Below are positions 50,865 to 58,879 of a stretch of 59,589 nt of DNA, one piece after another. The notes beneath the pieces were generated by a model that saw only the letters and a program-made list of their open reading frames with translations, searched no databases and was not told the origin of the DNA. The position numbers and the translations under genes were made by a program. The stretch comes from Lachnospiraceae bacterium (GTDB taxonomy: Bacteria; Bacillota; Clostridia; Lachnospirales; Lachnospiraceae), in the NCBI GenBank assembly GCA_017551165.1, contig JAFZMO010000021.1, positions 1 to 59,589 of the forward strand, read 5' to 3'. Each line of letters begins with the position of its first letter. The first letter of the stretch is position 1.

Positions 50865-51077
50865 ATGGGAATTATCATCCGCTTGGATCGCATGATGGCG
50901 GACCGCAAGATATCTCTCAATGAGCTGGCCGACAAGGTCGGGATGACCAACGTGAATCTTTCCAACCTAAAGACCGGCAAGATGAAGGGCATCCGCTTCG
51001 AGACGCTCGACGCGATCTGCAAGGCGCTCGACTGCCAGCCGGGGGACCTGATGGAGTACCGGCCGGACGAAACGTGA
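50865..51077 (+). CDS. Small XRE regulator (YozG-like), partner of DUF2975
   Basis: A 70-residue helix-turn-helix protein, nearly all domain: RKISLNELADKVGMTNVNLS then FETLDAICKALDCQPGDLM. The ATG follows GGAGGAGAAACG. This type is typically co-encoded with DUF2975 proteins and probably regulates the module. A terminator follows directly. Confidence 0.92.
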   Translation: MGIIIRLDRMMADRKISLNELADKVGMTNVNLSNLKTGKMKGIRFETLDAICKALDCQPGDLMEYRPDET

Positions 51078-51084
51078 CAAAGTG

Positions 51085-51119
51085 ATCGCCACACAGCAAT
51101 GTGTGGCGATTTATTTTTT
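51085..51119 (+). terminator. Terminator of the DUF2975-XRE module
   Basis: ATCGCCACAC (51085-51094) pairs with GTGTGGCGAT (51101-51110) and is followed by TTATTTTTT. A TATAAT at 51133-51138 just downstream may serve the next gene. Confidence 0.9.
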
Positions 51120-51172
51120 CACAATTTTATGGTATAATTTCCCTAATCATCATGATATGGAGACGGAGCAGT

Positions 51173-51868
51173 ATGATCACAGCGGTTTTGACGATCGATG
51201 ACATAGCGTCGAAGAACACACCGGCGATCGTGGACTACCTGAGGGAGAAGGACATTCAGGCGGTGATGTTTGCGGTGGCGGAGTGGGCGGAAGCCAACTA
51301 CGAGGAGGCCGTATACACGGTGAAAAATGGGATGATCCTCGGGAACCACAGCGCGACCCACCCGAGCTTCTCGCAGATCAGTCTCGAGGAGGGGGTCCGG
51401 GAGATCGAGAGATGCGAGGAGACGCTTGCGAGGATTTACCGGGATGCCGGCGTGGAGCGGGTGTACCGGCCGTTCCGTTTTCCGTACGGGGACAAGGGCG
51501 GCGCCAACAAGGCGGCGTTGCAGCAGTACCTTAAGGAGCAAGGTTTCAGCAAGCTGCGCGACACGCAGATCCCGTATCCGTGGTGGAAGCAAACCGGGCT
51601 GGACAAGGACATCGACACGCTGTGGACGTATGATTTTGAGGAATACCGCATCCGGCAGGGGAGCGATTTTACGGCAGAGGATGCGATGCGCAAGATCCAT
51701 CGCACCGACGCGGGAGTGTCGGCACCGCTGCTCGCGGACGGCGGCAGCCACATTTTGCTGCTGCACGCGCACGACGAGACCGACGCCATGTTCCCGGGGT
51801 ATTATAAGGCATTTATCGAGGAGCTGTTGGAAAATGGCGTAACTTTCACAAGGCCGTCATTTTTGTGA
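51173..51868 (+). CDS. Polysaccharide deacetylase-like (NodB-type) protein
   Basis: A 231-residue protein with the carbohydrate esterase 4 motifs: LTIDDI with the catalytic/metal Asp pair, GNHSATHPSFS (the HxxxH metal motif) and RPFRFPYGD. There is no signal peptide, which is unusual for a cell-wall deacetylase. It may act on a cytoplasmic or small substrate. ATG 51173 was chosen over an upstream ATG at 51101 that lies in the terminator. Confidence 0.85.
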   Translation: MITAVLTIDDIASKNTPAIVDYLREKDIQAVMFAVAEWAEANYEEAVYTVKNGMILGNHSATHPSFSQISLEEGVREIERCEETLARIYRDAGVERVYRPFRFPYGDKGGANKAALQQYLKEQGFSKLRDTQIPYPWWKQTGLDKDIDTLWTYDFEEYRIRQGSDFTAEDAMRKIHRTDAGVSAPLLADGGSHILLLHAHDETDAMFPGYYKAFIEELLENGVTFTRPSFL

Positions 51869-51887
51869 GAATACAGGAGGTAGAATA

Positions 51888-52340
51888 ATGAGCACATTGG
51901 TAACGTATTTCAGCGCAGAGGGGACGACCGCGAAGGTCGCGAAGGAATGGGCCGCGGAGATCGGTGCGGACGTGTTTGAGATCGTGCCGGAGGTTCCGTA
52001 CACGAAGGCGGACATCCGGTGGGTCAATCCGCTGGCGCGCTGCAACAAGGAGAAGTTCGGCAAGAAAGAGGTGCCGGTGCAGGGAGCGGTCGAGGAGATG
52101 GCGAAGTACGACACGGTGTATATCGGCTTCCCGATCTGGTACGGGTGCGCGCCCAACGTGGTCAATACCTTCTGCAAGGCGTATGATTGGAGCGGCAAGA
52201 AGGTGTACGCGTTTGCGACTTCGGGCGGATCGAAGATCGGTAAGACCGCGGAGAAGCTGGCTCCCTACGTGGGAGGAGCAGCGGAGGTGGATGCACTTCT
52301 CGTGAAGAGTGCGGCAGACCTGAAGGGCTGGAAAGAGTGA
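51888..52340 (+). CDS. Flavodoxin
   Basis: A 150-residue flavodoxin. The phosphate loop is VTYFSAEGTTAKVAKE, with the aromatic FMN-contacting loop around IGFPIWYGCAPNV and a later TSGGSKIG. It should carry single electrons in the cytoplasm. The ATG follows AGGAGGTAG and comes 19 bp after the deacetylase gene. Confidence 0.93.
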   Translation: MSTLVTYFSAEGTTAKVAKEWAAEIGADVFEIVPEVPYTKADIRWVNPLARCNKEKFGKKEVPVQGAVEEMAKYDTVYIGFPIWYGCAPNVVNTFCKAYDWSGKKVYAFATSGGSKIGKTAEKLAPYVGGAAEVDALLVKSAADLKGWKE

Positions 52341-52408
52341 GTGAGGCGTCGCGTGGGGCGGCGGAAAATACAGGTCTTAACTGAGAAGTATCGAATCGGG
52401 GGAGAAAC

Positions 52409-53563
52409 ATGAGAACGCAGACAAAGAAGTGGATTATCTTGGGTATTTGCGCGGCGGCGCTGGTGGCGTGGGGCGTGCTGATGGTTGTCATTTTCCGGGG
52501 GAACGATGATCCCGGGAAAGACGTGACACCGACGGTCGAGCCGTTGCAGGAGGGCTACGTGCGCGTGTGGCGCCTGTCGGGAAGGGATGAGTACACGGGC
52601 AGCACGAAAACCGCTTGGGCAACATACGGGTACGATGACTACGGCAGATGTGTTTCCGTGAGGTACAAGGGGAAGTGGTGGACGCAAGAGCAAACCATCG
52701 AATATGATGAGGCCACACACCTGACAAAGTCAGTTTCGGATTGCTGTGAGGATAAGGAATCCGTGAGTCGGACTATTGATATCTATGACAACACCGGCGA
52801 GCAGCGTGAAAAGTGGGAGTATGTATGGGAAAGTGTGGGTGACTGGAAGGCAGGAAATGAGCCTATCCTGCTGTGGCACTATGTGTACGATGAAGCAGGG
52901 AATTTCACGGAAGAGAGGTACGAGGAAGATGGAAGTCCGAGCCAATTCCGGCGAGAGACAAGAGATACTTACGGACACCCGATCCTATGCGAGGTGAAGT
53001 ACGGAGATAGCGAATGGACTTCGGTTTATGTCGCCGAACTTATTGACGACGAGGGGCGTGTCGTCAGTTATTATCATATTGACGAAGAGGGCGAACAAGA
53101 CCACAAATATGAGATCGTTTACTATGCGGACGGATCCCGGATCGAACGGGACTATTCGGTAAGTGACCCGGAGAAAGTCTCCATTGAGGAATACGATGCG
53201 AACGGGGCCTTGATCAATATAAGTGGTAATTCCGGATTGTGGGAATCACCACTGGAAGGGCCCATAACAATAATCGATCGGGTCACTTACGAGTACGAGG
53301 AATATGTCGACAAAGCGACCGGATACAGGGTTCAGAAAAAAATTTGCCATGGGATGTCGGAGGGTTATGTCATCGAATACTATTATGACAAGGACGATAG
53401 ACTGGTCGAGGTCAGGGAATACGGTGATATGATTGATTACATTACAACAACGAAATACACATACATCCCGATAGATATTCCGGAGGAGAAGGCGAAATAT
53501 CGGGACGATTTCTATGATCCGCTAAACATGAGGGGCACTGATGAGACTGTTTATTGCGATTAA
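52409..53563 (+). CDS. YD-repeat secreted/anchored protein, distant paralog 4
   Basis: A 384-residue protein with the same N-terminal anchor pattern (KKWIILGICAAALVAWGVLM), linker and YD-type repeats (YDDYGRCVSV, YDEAGNFTEE, YDKDDRLVEV), but shorter and more divergent than the three tandem copies. Its 3' end overlaps the thpR start by 23 bp. It probably arose from the same family after an older duplication. Confidence 0.82.
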   Translation: MRTQTKKWIILGICAAALVAWGVLMVVIFRGNDDPGKDVTPTVEPLQEGYVRVWRLSGRDEYTGSTKTAWATYGYDDYGRCVSVRYKGKWWTQEQTIEYDEATHLTKSVSDCCEDKESVSRTIDIYDNTGEQREKWEYVWESVGDWKAGNEPILLWHYVYDEAGNFTEERYEEDGSPSQFRRETRDTYGHPILCEVKYGDSEWTSVYVAELIDDEGRVVSYYHIDEEGEQDHKYEIVYYADGSRIERDYSVSDPEKVSIEEYDANGALINISGNSGLWESPLEGPITIIDRVTYEYEEYVDKATGYRVQKKICHGMSEGYVIEYYYDKDDRLVEVREYGDMIDYITTTKYTYIPIDIPEEKAKYRDDFYDPLNMRGTDETVYCD

Positions 53564-54047
53564 TTTTGATCGAAAAATGTTGGATTCGCTGACGGAGTTT
53601 CAGGCTTCGCTGCGGAAGCAGGAGGTGACCGGCAATTACACAACGGAGGAAAACCTGCACCTGACGCTCGCGTTTATCGGCGATTACAACGATCCGGACG
53701 CGGTGCTCGAGGCGATGGAGCAGTCGGCGTTCCGGCCGATGGAGATCCGCCTCGACGGCGTCGGCAGTTTCGGGGATCTCTTCTGGGTCGGCCTTGCGGA
53801 AAATAAGCCGCTCTTCGCGTACGTAAAGCGCCTTCGCAGGGAGCTTGCGGCTGCGGGGATCCCGTTTGACGGCAAGCGCTTCTCACCGCATGTCACGTTG
53901 ATCCGCAGGGCGTCCGCCCGCGGCGGCGGAGCGATCCCGGTTGCGGAGGCACCGGCGGGAAGCATGCTCGCGACTCGCGTCAGTCTGATGCGCTCAGACC
54001 GTGGCAAGAACGGAATGATCTACACGGAGATCGGATGTGTGGAATAG
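53541..54047 (+). CDS. thpR: RNA 2',3'-cyclic phosphodiesterase ThpR (LigT-like)
   Basis: A 168-residue enzyme of the 2H phosphoesterase family with two HxTx motifs, HLTLAF (~44) and HVTLIR (~117). It hydrolyses 2',3'-cyclic phosphate ends of RNA. The ATG lies inside the end of the preceding gene, so translation may be coupled. It is distant from rtcB, which uses similar RNA ends; no direct link is visible. A terminator follows. Confidence 0.93.
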   Translation: MRLFIAINFDRKMLDSLTEFQASLRKQEVTGNYTTEENLHLTLAFIGDYNDPDAVLEAMEQSAFRPMEIRLDGVGSFGDLFWVGLAENKPLFAYVKRLRRELAAAGIPFDGKRFSPHVTLIRRASARGGGAIPVAEAPAGSMLATRVSLMRSDRGKNGMIYTEIGCVE

Positions 54048-54054
54048 TAATACG

Positions 54055-54090
54055 GGTGACAGGAGAAAGGTTCTTCTGTCACCTTTTCTT
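54055..54090 (+). terminator. Terminator after thpR
   Basis: GGTGACAG with inner pairing to TCTGTCACC, followed by TTTTCTTG. Confidence 0.8.
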
Positions 54091-54199
54091 GCCACTCCGC
54101 ACTTTGTATGATATGATATACTTGTGTTTTATGTGCACTGTACGAAAACAAGGTCAGGCGATAGCCTGAACCGAAGACCCGACAGGAGGAACGCACTCG

Positions 54200-55474
54200 A
54201 TGGACTGCATGAATTTCGAACGGTTTGACATGGCGAAACCGCCGGTTCGGACAAAGTGGTATCTGCGGCCGGTCACGATCGCGCTGAGCCTGCCGGATGT
54301 GTGGAAGCACAGGGCAAAGATCACGAAGGTGCGCACGGAGGGACTCAAGCCGCCGTTCGTGATGTTATGTAACCACAATGCATTTCTCGACTTCAAGGTG
54401 GCGACGAAGGCGATCTACCCGAAGCGGGCGAACTACGTCGTGGCGATCGACGGATTTATCGGCCGGGAGAAGCTGCTGCGCAACGTCGGGTGCATTTGCA
54501 AGAGAAAATTCACAAACGATATCGTGCTCGTGAGACAGCTGCACCAGGTGATCAAGAACGGCGATATCGCGATCATTTATCCCGAGGCGCGCTACTCGCT
54601 GTGCGGGACGACGGCGGTGCTGCCGGAGTCGCTCGGCAAGCTGTGCAAGCTGTTGAAGGTGCCGGTCGTGACGATGATCTGCCACGGACATCATGTCAAC
54701 TCCCCGTTCTGGAACCTGCACGACCGCGGGATCAAGCCGACGGAGGCGGAGATGACATGCATCTACACGCCCGAGGAGCTGCAGGCGGCGTCGGTCGATG
54801 AGATCAACCGCAAGATCGTTGAGATGTTTCAGTACGATGACTACGCATGGCAGAAGGAGCGCGGCATCGAGACCAAATACAAGGGGCGCGCGGAGGGGCT
54901 GCACAAGGTGCTCTACCAATGCCCCGCATGCAAGACGGAATTCCGCATGAACAGCGAGGGCACAAAGCTCTTCTGCGAGGCGTGCGGCAAGCGCTGGACG
55001 CTGAGCGGCTTAAGCGAGCTGTCGGCGGACGAGGGAGAGACCGAGTTCTCGCACATCCCCGACTGGTACGAGTGGGAGCGCGCGAACGTGCGCGCGGAGG
55101 TAGAGGCCGGGACTTACACGACAGGTGACCTTCCGGTCCACGTCGACTCGCTGCCGAACGCGAAGAAGTACATCCGGCTCGGCAACGGCACGATGCGCCA
55201 CGACATGGACGGATTCCATGTGTCGGGCACTGACGCGGAGGGCAGACCATTTTCCATGGAGATCCCTGCCGTCACACAGTACTCGGTGCACATTGAGTAT
55301 GAATATCTCGGAAAATACGGCGATTGCGTCGACCTGAATACCCTGGAGGACACGTGGTACACGTACCCCGAGGGAACCGGCTGGGCGGTCACGAAGATGG
55401 CGCTCGCCACGGAGGAATTGTATTTTCATTACCGAAGACGCGACGGCAGACCGTGCAAACCGGGACTGGCGTAA
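54200..55474 (+). CDS. PlsC-like acyltransferase with C-terminal zinc ribbon
   Basis: A 424-residue protein. The acyltransferase motif NHNAFLDF (NHx4D type) lies at about 58-65, with PEARYSL as the second motif. The C-terminal half has a zinc ribbon (CPAC and CEAC) and a beta-rich tail. It should transfer fatty acyl groups to a lysolipid or glycerol phosphate at the membrane. The added ribbon is unusual for simple PlsC enzymes. The ATG follows GACAGGAGGAAC. Confidence 0.85.
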   Translation: MDCMNFERFDMAKPPVRTKWYLRPVTIALSLPDVWKHRAKITKVRTEGLKPPFVMLCNHNAFLDFKVATKAIYPKRANYVVAIDGFIGREKLLRNVGCICKRKFTNDIVLVRQLHQVIKNGDIAIIYPEARYSLCGTTAVLPESLGKLCKLLKVPVVTMICHGHHVNSPFWNLHDRGIKPTEAEMTCIYTPEELQAASVDEINRKIVEMFQYDDYAWQKERGIETKYKGRAEGLHKVLYQCPACKTEFRMNSEGTKLFCEACGKRWTLSGLSELSADEGETEFSHIPDWYEWERANVRAEVEAGTYTTGDLPVHVDSLPNAKKYIRLGNGTMRHDMDGFHVSGTDAEGRPFSMEIPAVTQYSVHIEYEYLGKYGDCVDLNTLEDTWYTYPEGTGWAVTKMALATEELYFHYRRRDGRPCKPGLA

Positions 55475-55522
55475 ACGCGAATAACAGGCTGCGGCGAAGC
55501 AGCCCGCACGGAGGTTTTTATT

Positions 55523-56953
55523 TTGGCTGAGAAGATGACAAGAGCGGAATACAAGAGGTACAAGAAGCGCAAGCGTACGCAGCGGCGCATCCTTCTGGGG
55601 ATGATGTGCGTGCTTTTGATCGCTGCCGTAGTGTGCGGGCTTGTGCTGGCCGGAGTGATCAAGCCGGGCAACGGAGGCGGATCGGGAAGCAACACGCCGA
55701 CGCCGACGAAGCTTGTGGTGACGCCGACGAACTCGCCGACCCCGACGAGCACGCCGACGCCTACCCCGTCGCCGACACCGACGCCGATGCCCAAGACGGT
55801 CAGCATGATCGCGGTGGGCGACAACCTCTACGACTGGTATTTGCTGGAGGACGGCTACGACCGCGAGGCGGGCACGTTCGATTTCAGCCACAACTATGAC
55901 TATATCAAGAAGTACGTGCAGATGGCCGATTTTGCGGTCGTGAACCAGGAGACACCGCTCGGCGGAGACGAGGGCTACACCGGCGACGACTGGGAGCAGA
56001 AGTACTTCGGCAATCGGAAAATGTGGGGCTCCTACCACGGGTACGCCTCCTTCAACTCGCCCGACGAGGTCGGGCATGAGCTCGTCAAGGCCGGGTTCAA
56101 CATCATCACGATGGCGACCAACCACGCGTCTGACTACGGATACAAGGCGGTCAAGAACTCCGTCAGCTTCTGGCGCAACAACTATCCGGATGTGACGCTC
56201 CTCGGCATTCACGACAGCGAGGAGGACAAAAACACGATCCGCGTCGTCGAAAAATACGGCATTCGCATCGCGCTGCTGAACTACACCTACGGACTGAACA
56301 AGAATTCCGCGACCAACGAGGCTTCGTACAGCGTCGACAAGCTGGAGGAGAAGCGCGTTCGCGAGGAGATCGCGAAGGCGAAGGAGATGGCGGATTTCGT
56401 CGTCGTGTTCCCGCACTGGGGCACGGAGTACTCGATGGATGAGCTCAACTCCACACAGACGAAATACACGAAGATCTTCCTCGAGTGCGGCGTGGACGCC
56501 GTCGTCGGAGCGCATCCGCACATTTGTCAGAAGATGGAGTGGAAGACGCGCGAGGACGGCCACAAGATGGTCATCTACTACTCGCTCGGCAACTTCATCT
56601 CGGTGTTCAAGAGCGCGGACTGCAACCTCGAGGGCATGGCGTACCTCGAGTTCTACAAGGACGGAGACGAAAAATACCTGCGCGAGGGCTCGATCATCCC
56701 GCTGGTCAACCACTGGGAGTACTGCGGCGACAAGCTCGGCAATCAGGGCAGAACGCGGCAGGGAAAGAACTACCGCGTGTACGCGCTGCAGGATTACACC
56801 GAGGAGCTCGCCAAGTCGCACGGCTGCTTAAAGTACAGCGACGGCAAGAAGTTCTCCTTGAGCCGTGTGAAGAGTCTTGCGGAGAAGCTGTGGGGAGACA
56901 ATATCAAGATCGTCGACTGGAACGGAGCGGAAGAGGCCGGCGCCGAGGGTTGA
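55523..56953 (+). CDS. CapA-family (PgsA-like) secreted metallophosphatase-type protein
   Basis: A 476-residue protein with a basic N-terminus and signal anchor (~22-45), then a long Thr/Pro/Ser linker and a CapA domain. The CapA domain has VGDNLYD, VNQETPLGG, MATNHASDYG and later GAHPHICQ with metal-binding Asp, Asn and His. CapA proteins are linked to poly-gamma-glutamate capsule or related surface metabolism. The start is TTG 55523 after GGAGGT. It would be exposed outside the membrane. Confidence 0.88.
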   Translation: MAEKMTRAEYKRYKKRKRTQRRILLGMMCVLLIAAVVCGLVLAGVIKPGNGGGSGSNTPTPTKLVVTPTNSPTPTSTPTPTPSPTPTPMPKTVSMIAVGDNLYDWYLLEDGYDREAGTFDFSHNYDYIKKYVQMADFAVVNQETPLGGDEGYTGDDWEQKYFGNRKMWGSYHGYASFNSPDEVGHELVKAGFNIITMATNHASDYGYKAVKNSVSFWRNNYPDVTLLGIHDSEEDKNTIRVVEKYGIRIALLNYTYGLNKNSATNEASYSVDKLEEKRVREEIAKAKEMADFVVVFPHWGTEYSMDELNSTQTKYTKIFLECGVDAVVGAHPHICQKMEWKTREDGHKMVIYYSLGNFISVFKSADCNLEGMAYLEFYKDGDEKYLREGSIIPLVNHWEYCGDKLGNQGRTRQGKNYRVYALQDYTEELAKSHGCLKYSDGKKFSLSRVKSLAEKLWGDNIKIVDWNGAEEAGAEG

Positions 56954-56978
56954 CACGGAAAGGAACAGGGTAACGCAC

Positions 56979-58658
56979 ATGAACGGCAGTGAACTGGTAA
57001 TCGAATGCCTGCGGGAGCACGGAACAGACCTTGTGTTCGGCTATCCCGGCGCGACCAATCTTGCGCTTTACGATGCGATGTATCGCCAGACGGCGGTGCG
57101 CCATGTGCTGACTGCCCATGAGCAGGGCGCGGCGCACGCGGCGGACGGATACGCGAGGGCGACGGGCCGTGTCGGTGTGTGCATGGCGACGAGCGGACCC
57201 GGCGCGACAAACCTTGTGACGGGCATTGCGACGGCGATGATGGACAGCGTGCCGATCATCGCGATTACCTGCAACGTGACGGTGGATTCGATCGGCAAGG
57301 ACAGCTTTCAGGAGATCGACATTTTCGGCATCACACTGCCGATCACAAAGCATAATTTCCTTGTGAAGGACATCCGCGAGCTGCGCGGCGTCATGGACGC
57401 GGCGTACGCGATCGCGGCGGGCGGTCGCCCCGGGCCGGTGCTTGTGGACATCGCGCGCGACGTGACGACGGCGGAGTGGACCGATGAGATGGAGACGGCG
57501 TACCGCGAGTCAAAGCGCGCGGACGAGAACCATGACGGGCGTGTGCTCTCGGCGGACGGAAATGAGGATGCGTTCGGCGTGACCGCACACAAGAGCGATC
57601 TGCAGCAGGCGGCGCGGACGTTCCGCAACGTGCTGCGCAGGGCGAAGAAGCCACTGATCCTGGTCGGCGGAGGTTGCATCGCCTCGGGCGCCGAGGAGAT
57701 CGTGCAGGAGCTTGCGGCGAAGATCGACGCGCCGATCTGCGAGACGCTGATGGGCAAGGGCGTCTGCAGCGGCACGGGAGACCGGTATCTGGGCATGGTC
57801 GGCATGCACGGAACGCACGCGGCCAACGCGGCCGTGGCGGAGTGCGACTGCCTTCTCGCGCTCGGGATCCGCTTCAGCGAGCGGGTGACGGGCAACCGGC
57901 CCGACTGGTGCTCGCAGGCGAAGATCCTGCAGATCGACATCGATCCCGCGGAGATCAACAAGAATGTCGCGGTAACCGCAGGCGCGGTCGGTGATGTGCG
58001 CGAGGTGTTGACGGCGCTGCTGCCGGAGATCCCCGGGCAGACGCACGCGGCGTGGATGATGAACAATACGAAGCGTCGGGCGGAGGAACTCACGGCGCAG
58101 AGAGCATTTTACGAAGACAAGTCGACGATCGCGCTCTCGTCCCGCTGGGTGGCGATGCTCCTCGACGACGTCACGGGCGGCAACTGCATCGTCACGACGG
58201 AGGTCGGACAGCATCAGATGGATATCGCGCAAAATTACCGCGTGCACAGTCCGCGTCAGCTGCTGACGTCGGGCGGCCTCGGCACGATGGGTTACGGTCT
58301 GCCGGCGGCGATCGGTGCAGCGTTCGGTTACCCCGGCACGCGCGTGATCAACGTGGCCGGCGACGGATGCTTCCGCATGAACATGAACGAGCTCTCGGTG
58401 GCGGCGAAATACCGCCTGCCGATCGTGGAGGTCGTGTGCGACAACCACGGGCTCGAGATGGTGCGCCACTGGCAGCACGTGTACTACAACGACCGCTATT
58501 ATCAGACCAGTTTTGAGGACCACGCGGACTATGTGAAGATCGCCGAGGCGCTCGGTGTTCCGGCCGTGCGCGTGGCTACCCGCGAGGACGCCCGCGCGGC
58601 GCTCACCAGAGCCCTCGCCAAGGACGGCCCGATGGTGATCGTGTGTGAGCTGAGATAG
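56979..58658 (+). CDS. ilvB: Acetolactate synthase large subunit
   Basis: A 559-residue TPP enzyme. The N-terminal half has HEQGAAHAADGYARATG with the catalytic Glu (~48), the middle FAD/linker domain has GVCSGTGDRYLGMVGMHG and RFSERVTG, and the C-terminal GDGCFRMNMNE binds TPP-Mg. It condenses pyruvate for branched-chain amino acid synthesis. The FAD-domain pattern fits biosynthetic acetolactate synthase. No small regulatory subunit (ilvN) is visible in the window. The ATG follows AAAGGAACAGG. Confidence 0.92.
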   Translation: MNGSELVIECLREHGTDLVFGYPGATNLALYDAMYRQTAVRHVLTAHEQGAAHAADGYARATGRVGVCMATSGPGATNLVTGIATAMMDSVPIIAITCNVTVDSIGKDSFQEIDIFGITLPITKHNFLVKDIRELRGVMDAAYAIAAGGRPGPVLVDIARDVTTAEWTDEMETAYRESKRADENHDGRVLSADGNEDAFGVTAHKSDLQQAARTFRNVLRRAKKPLILVGGGCIASGAEEIVQELAAKIDAPICETLMGKGVCSGTGDRYLGMVGMHGTHAANAAVAECDCLLALGIRFSERVTGNRPDWCSQAKILQIDIDPAEINKNVAVTAGAVGDVREVLTALLPEIPGQTHAAWMMNNTKRRAEELTAQRAFYEDKSTIALSSRWVAMLLDDVTGGNCIVTTEVGQHQMDIAQNYRVHSPRQLLTSGGLGTMGYGLPAAIGAAFGYPGTRVINVAGDGCFRMNMNELSVAAKYRLPIVEVVCDNHGLEMVRHWQHVYYNDRYYQTSFEDHADYVKIAEALGVPAVRVATREDARAALTRALAKDGPMVIVCELR

Positions 58659-58690
58659 GCGCGAACAACAGCGATAATAAGCAAAAATCA

Positions 58691-58727
58691 GGGGCTGTCG
58701 GGAGTCATTTTCCGGCAGCTCTTTTTC
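58691..58727 (+). terminator. Terminator after ilvB
   Basis: GCTGTCGG pairs with CCGGCAGC (one G-U) and is followed by TCTTTTT. The loop contains a CATTTTCC word (58706-58713). Confidence 0.8.
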
Positions 58728-58739
58728 CTTGGAATTTCC

Positions 58740-58768
58740 TTGACGAAAAGGCGGCATAGGTATACAAT
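58740..58768 (+). promoter_or_regulatory. Promoter of serC
   Basis: TTGACG (58740-58745), 17 bp, TACAAT (58763-58768). The transcript would begin near 58775, at the first base of a pseudoknot-capable leader. Confidence 0.7.
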
Positions 58769-58774
58769 AACTCA

Positions 58775-58879
58775 TAAGCGGCCCTGAGGAAGATAGTTTC
58801 TTCTCCCGGGGGCAAAACCGCTTACGACACAGGGCCCGTCAGTCGGGCAACGATATATTCTTTTTAGGAGGTACTAACC
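58775..58879 (+). promoter_or_regulatory. Structured serC leader with H-type pseudoknot potential
   Basis: TAAGCGG (58775-58781) pairs with CCGCTTA (58818-58824). CCCTG in the loop (58782-58786) can pair with CAGGG outside it (58830-58834), an H-type pseudoknot. GAGGAA/TTCTTC forms a small hairpin in the loop. GCCCG (58834-58838) pairs instead with CGGGC (58844-58848) in a competing hairpin. The ribosome site TAGGAGG follows at about 58865-58871. This looks like a ligand- or translation-responsive leader. Confidence 0.6.

Noticed and set aside
58775-58879. T-box leader for serC
   Set aside because: No T-box sequence (TGGNACCGCG-like) or terminator is present.
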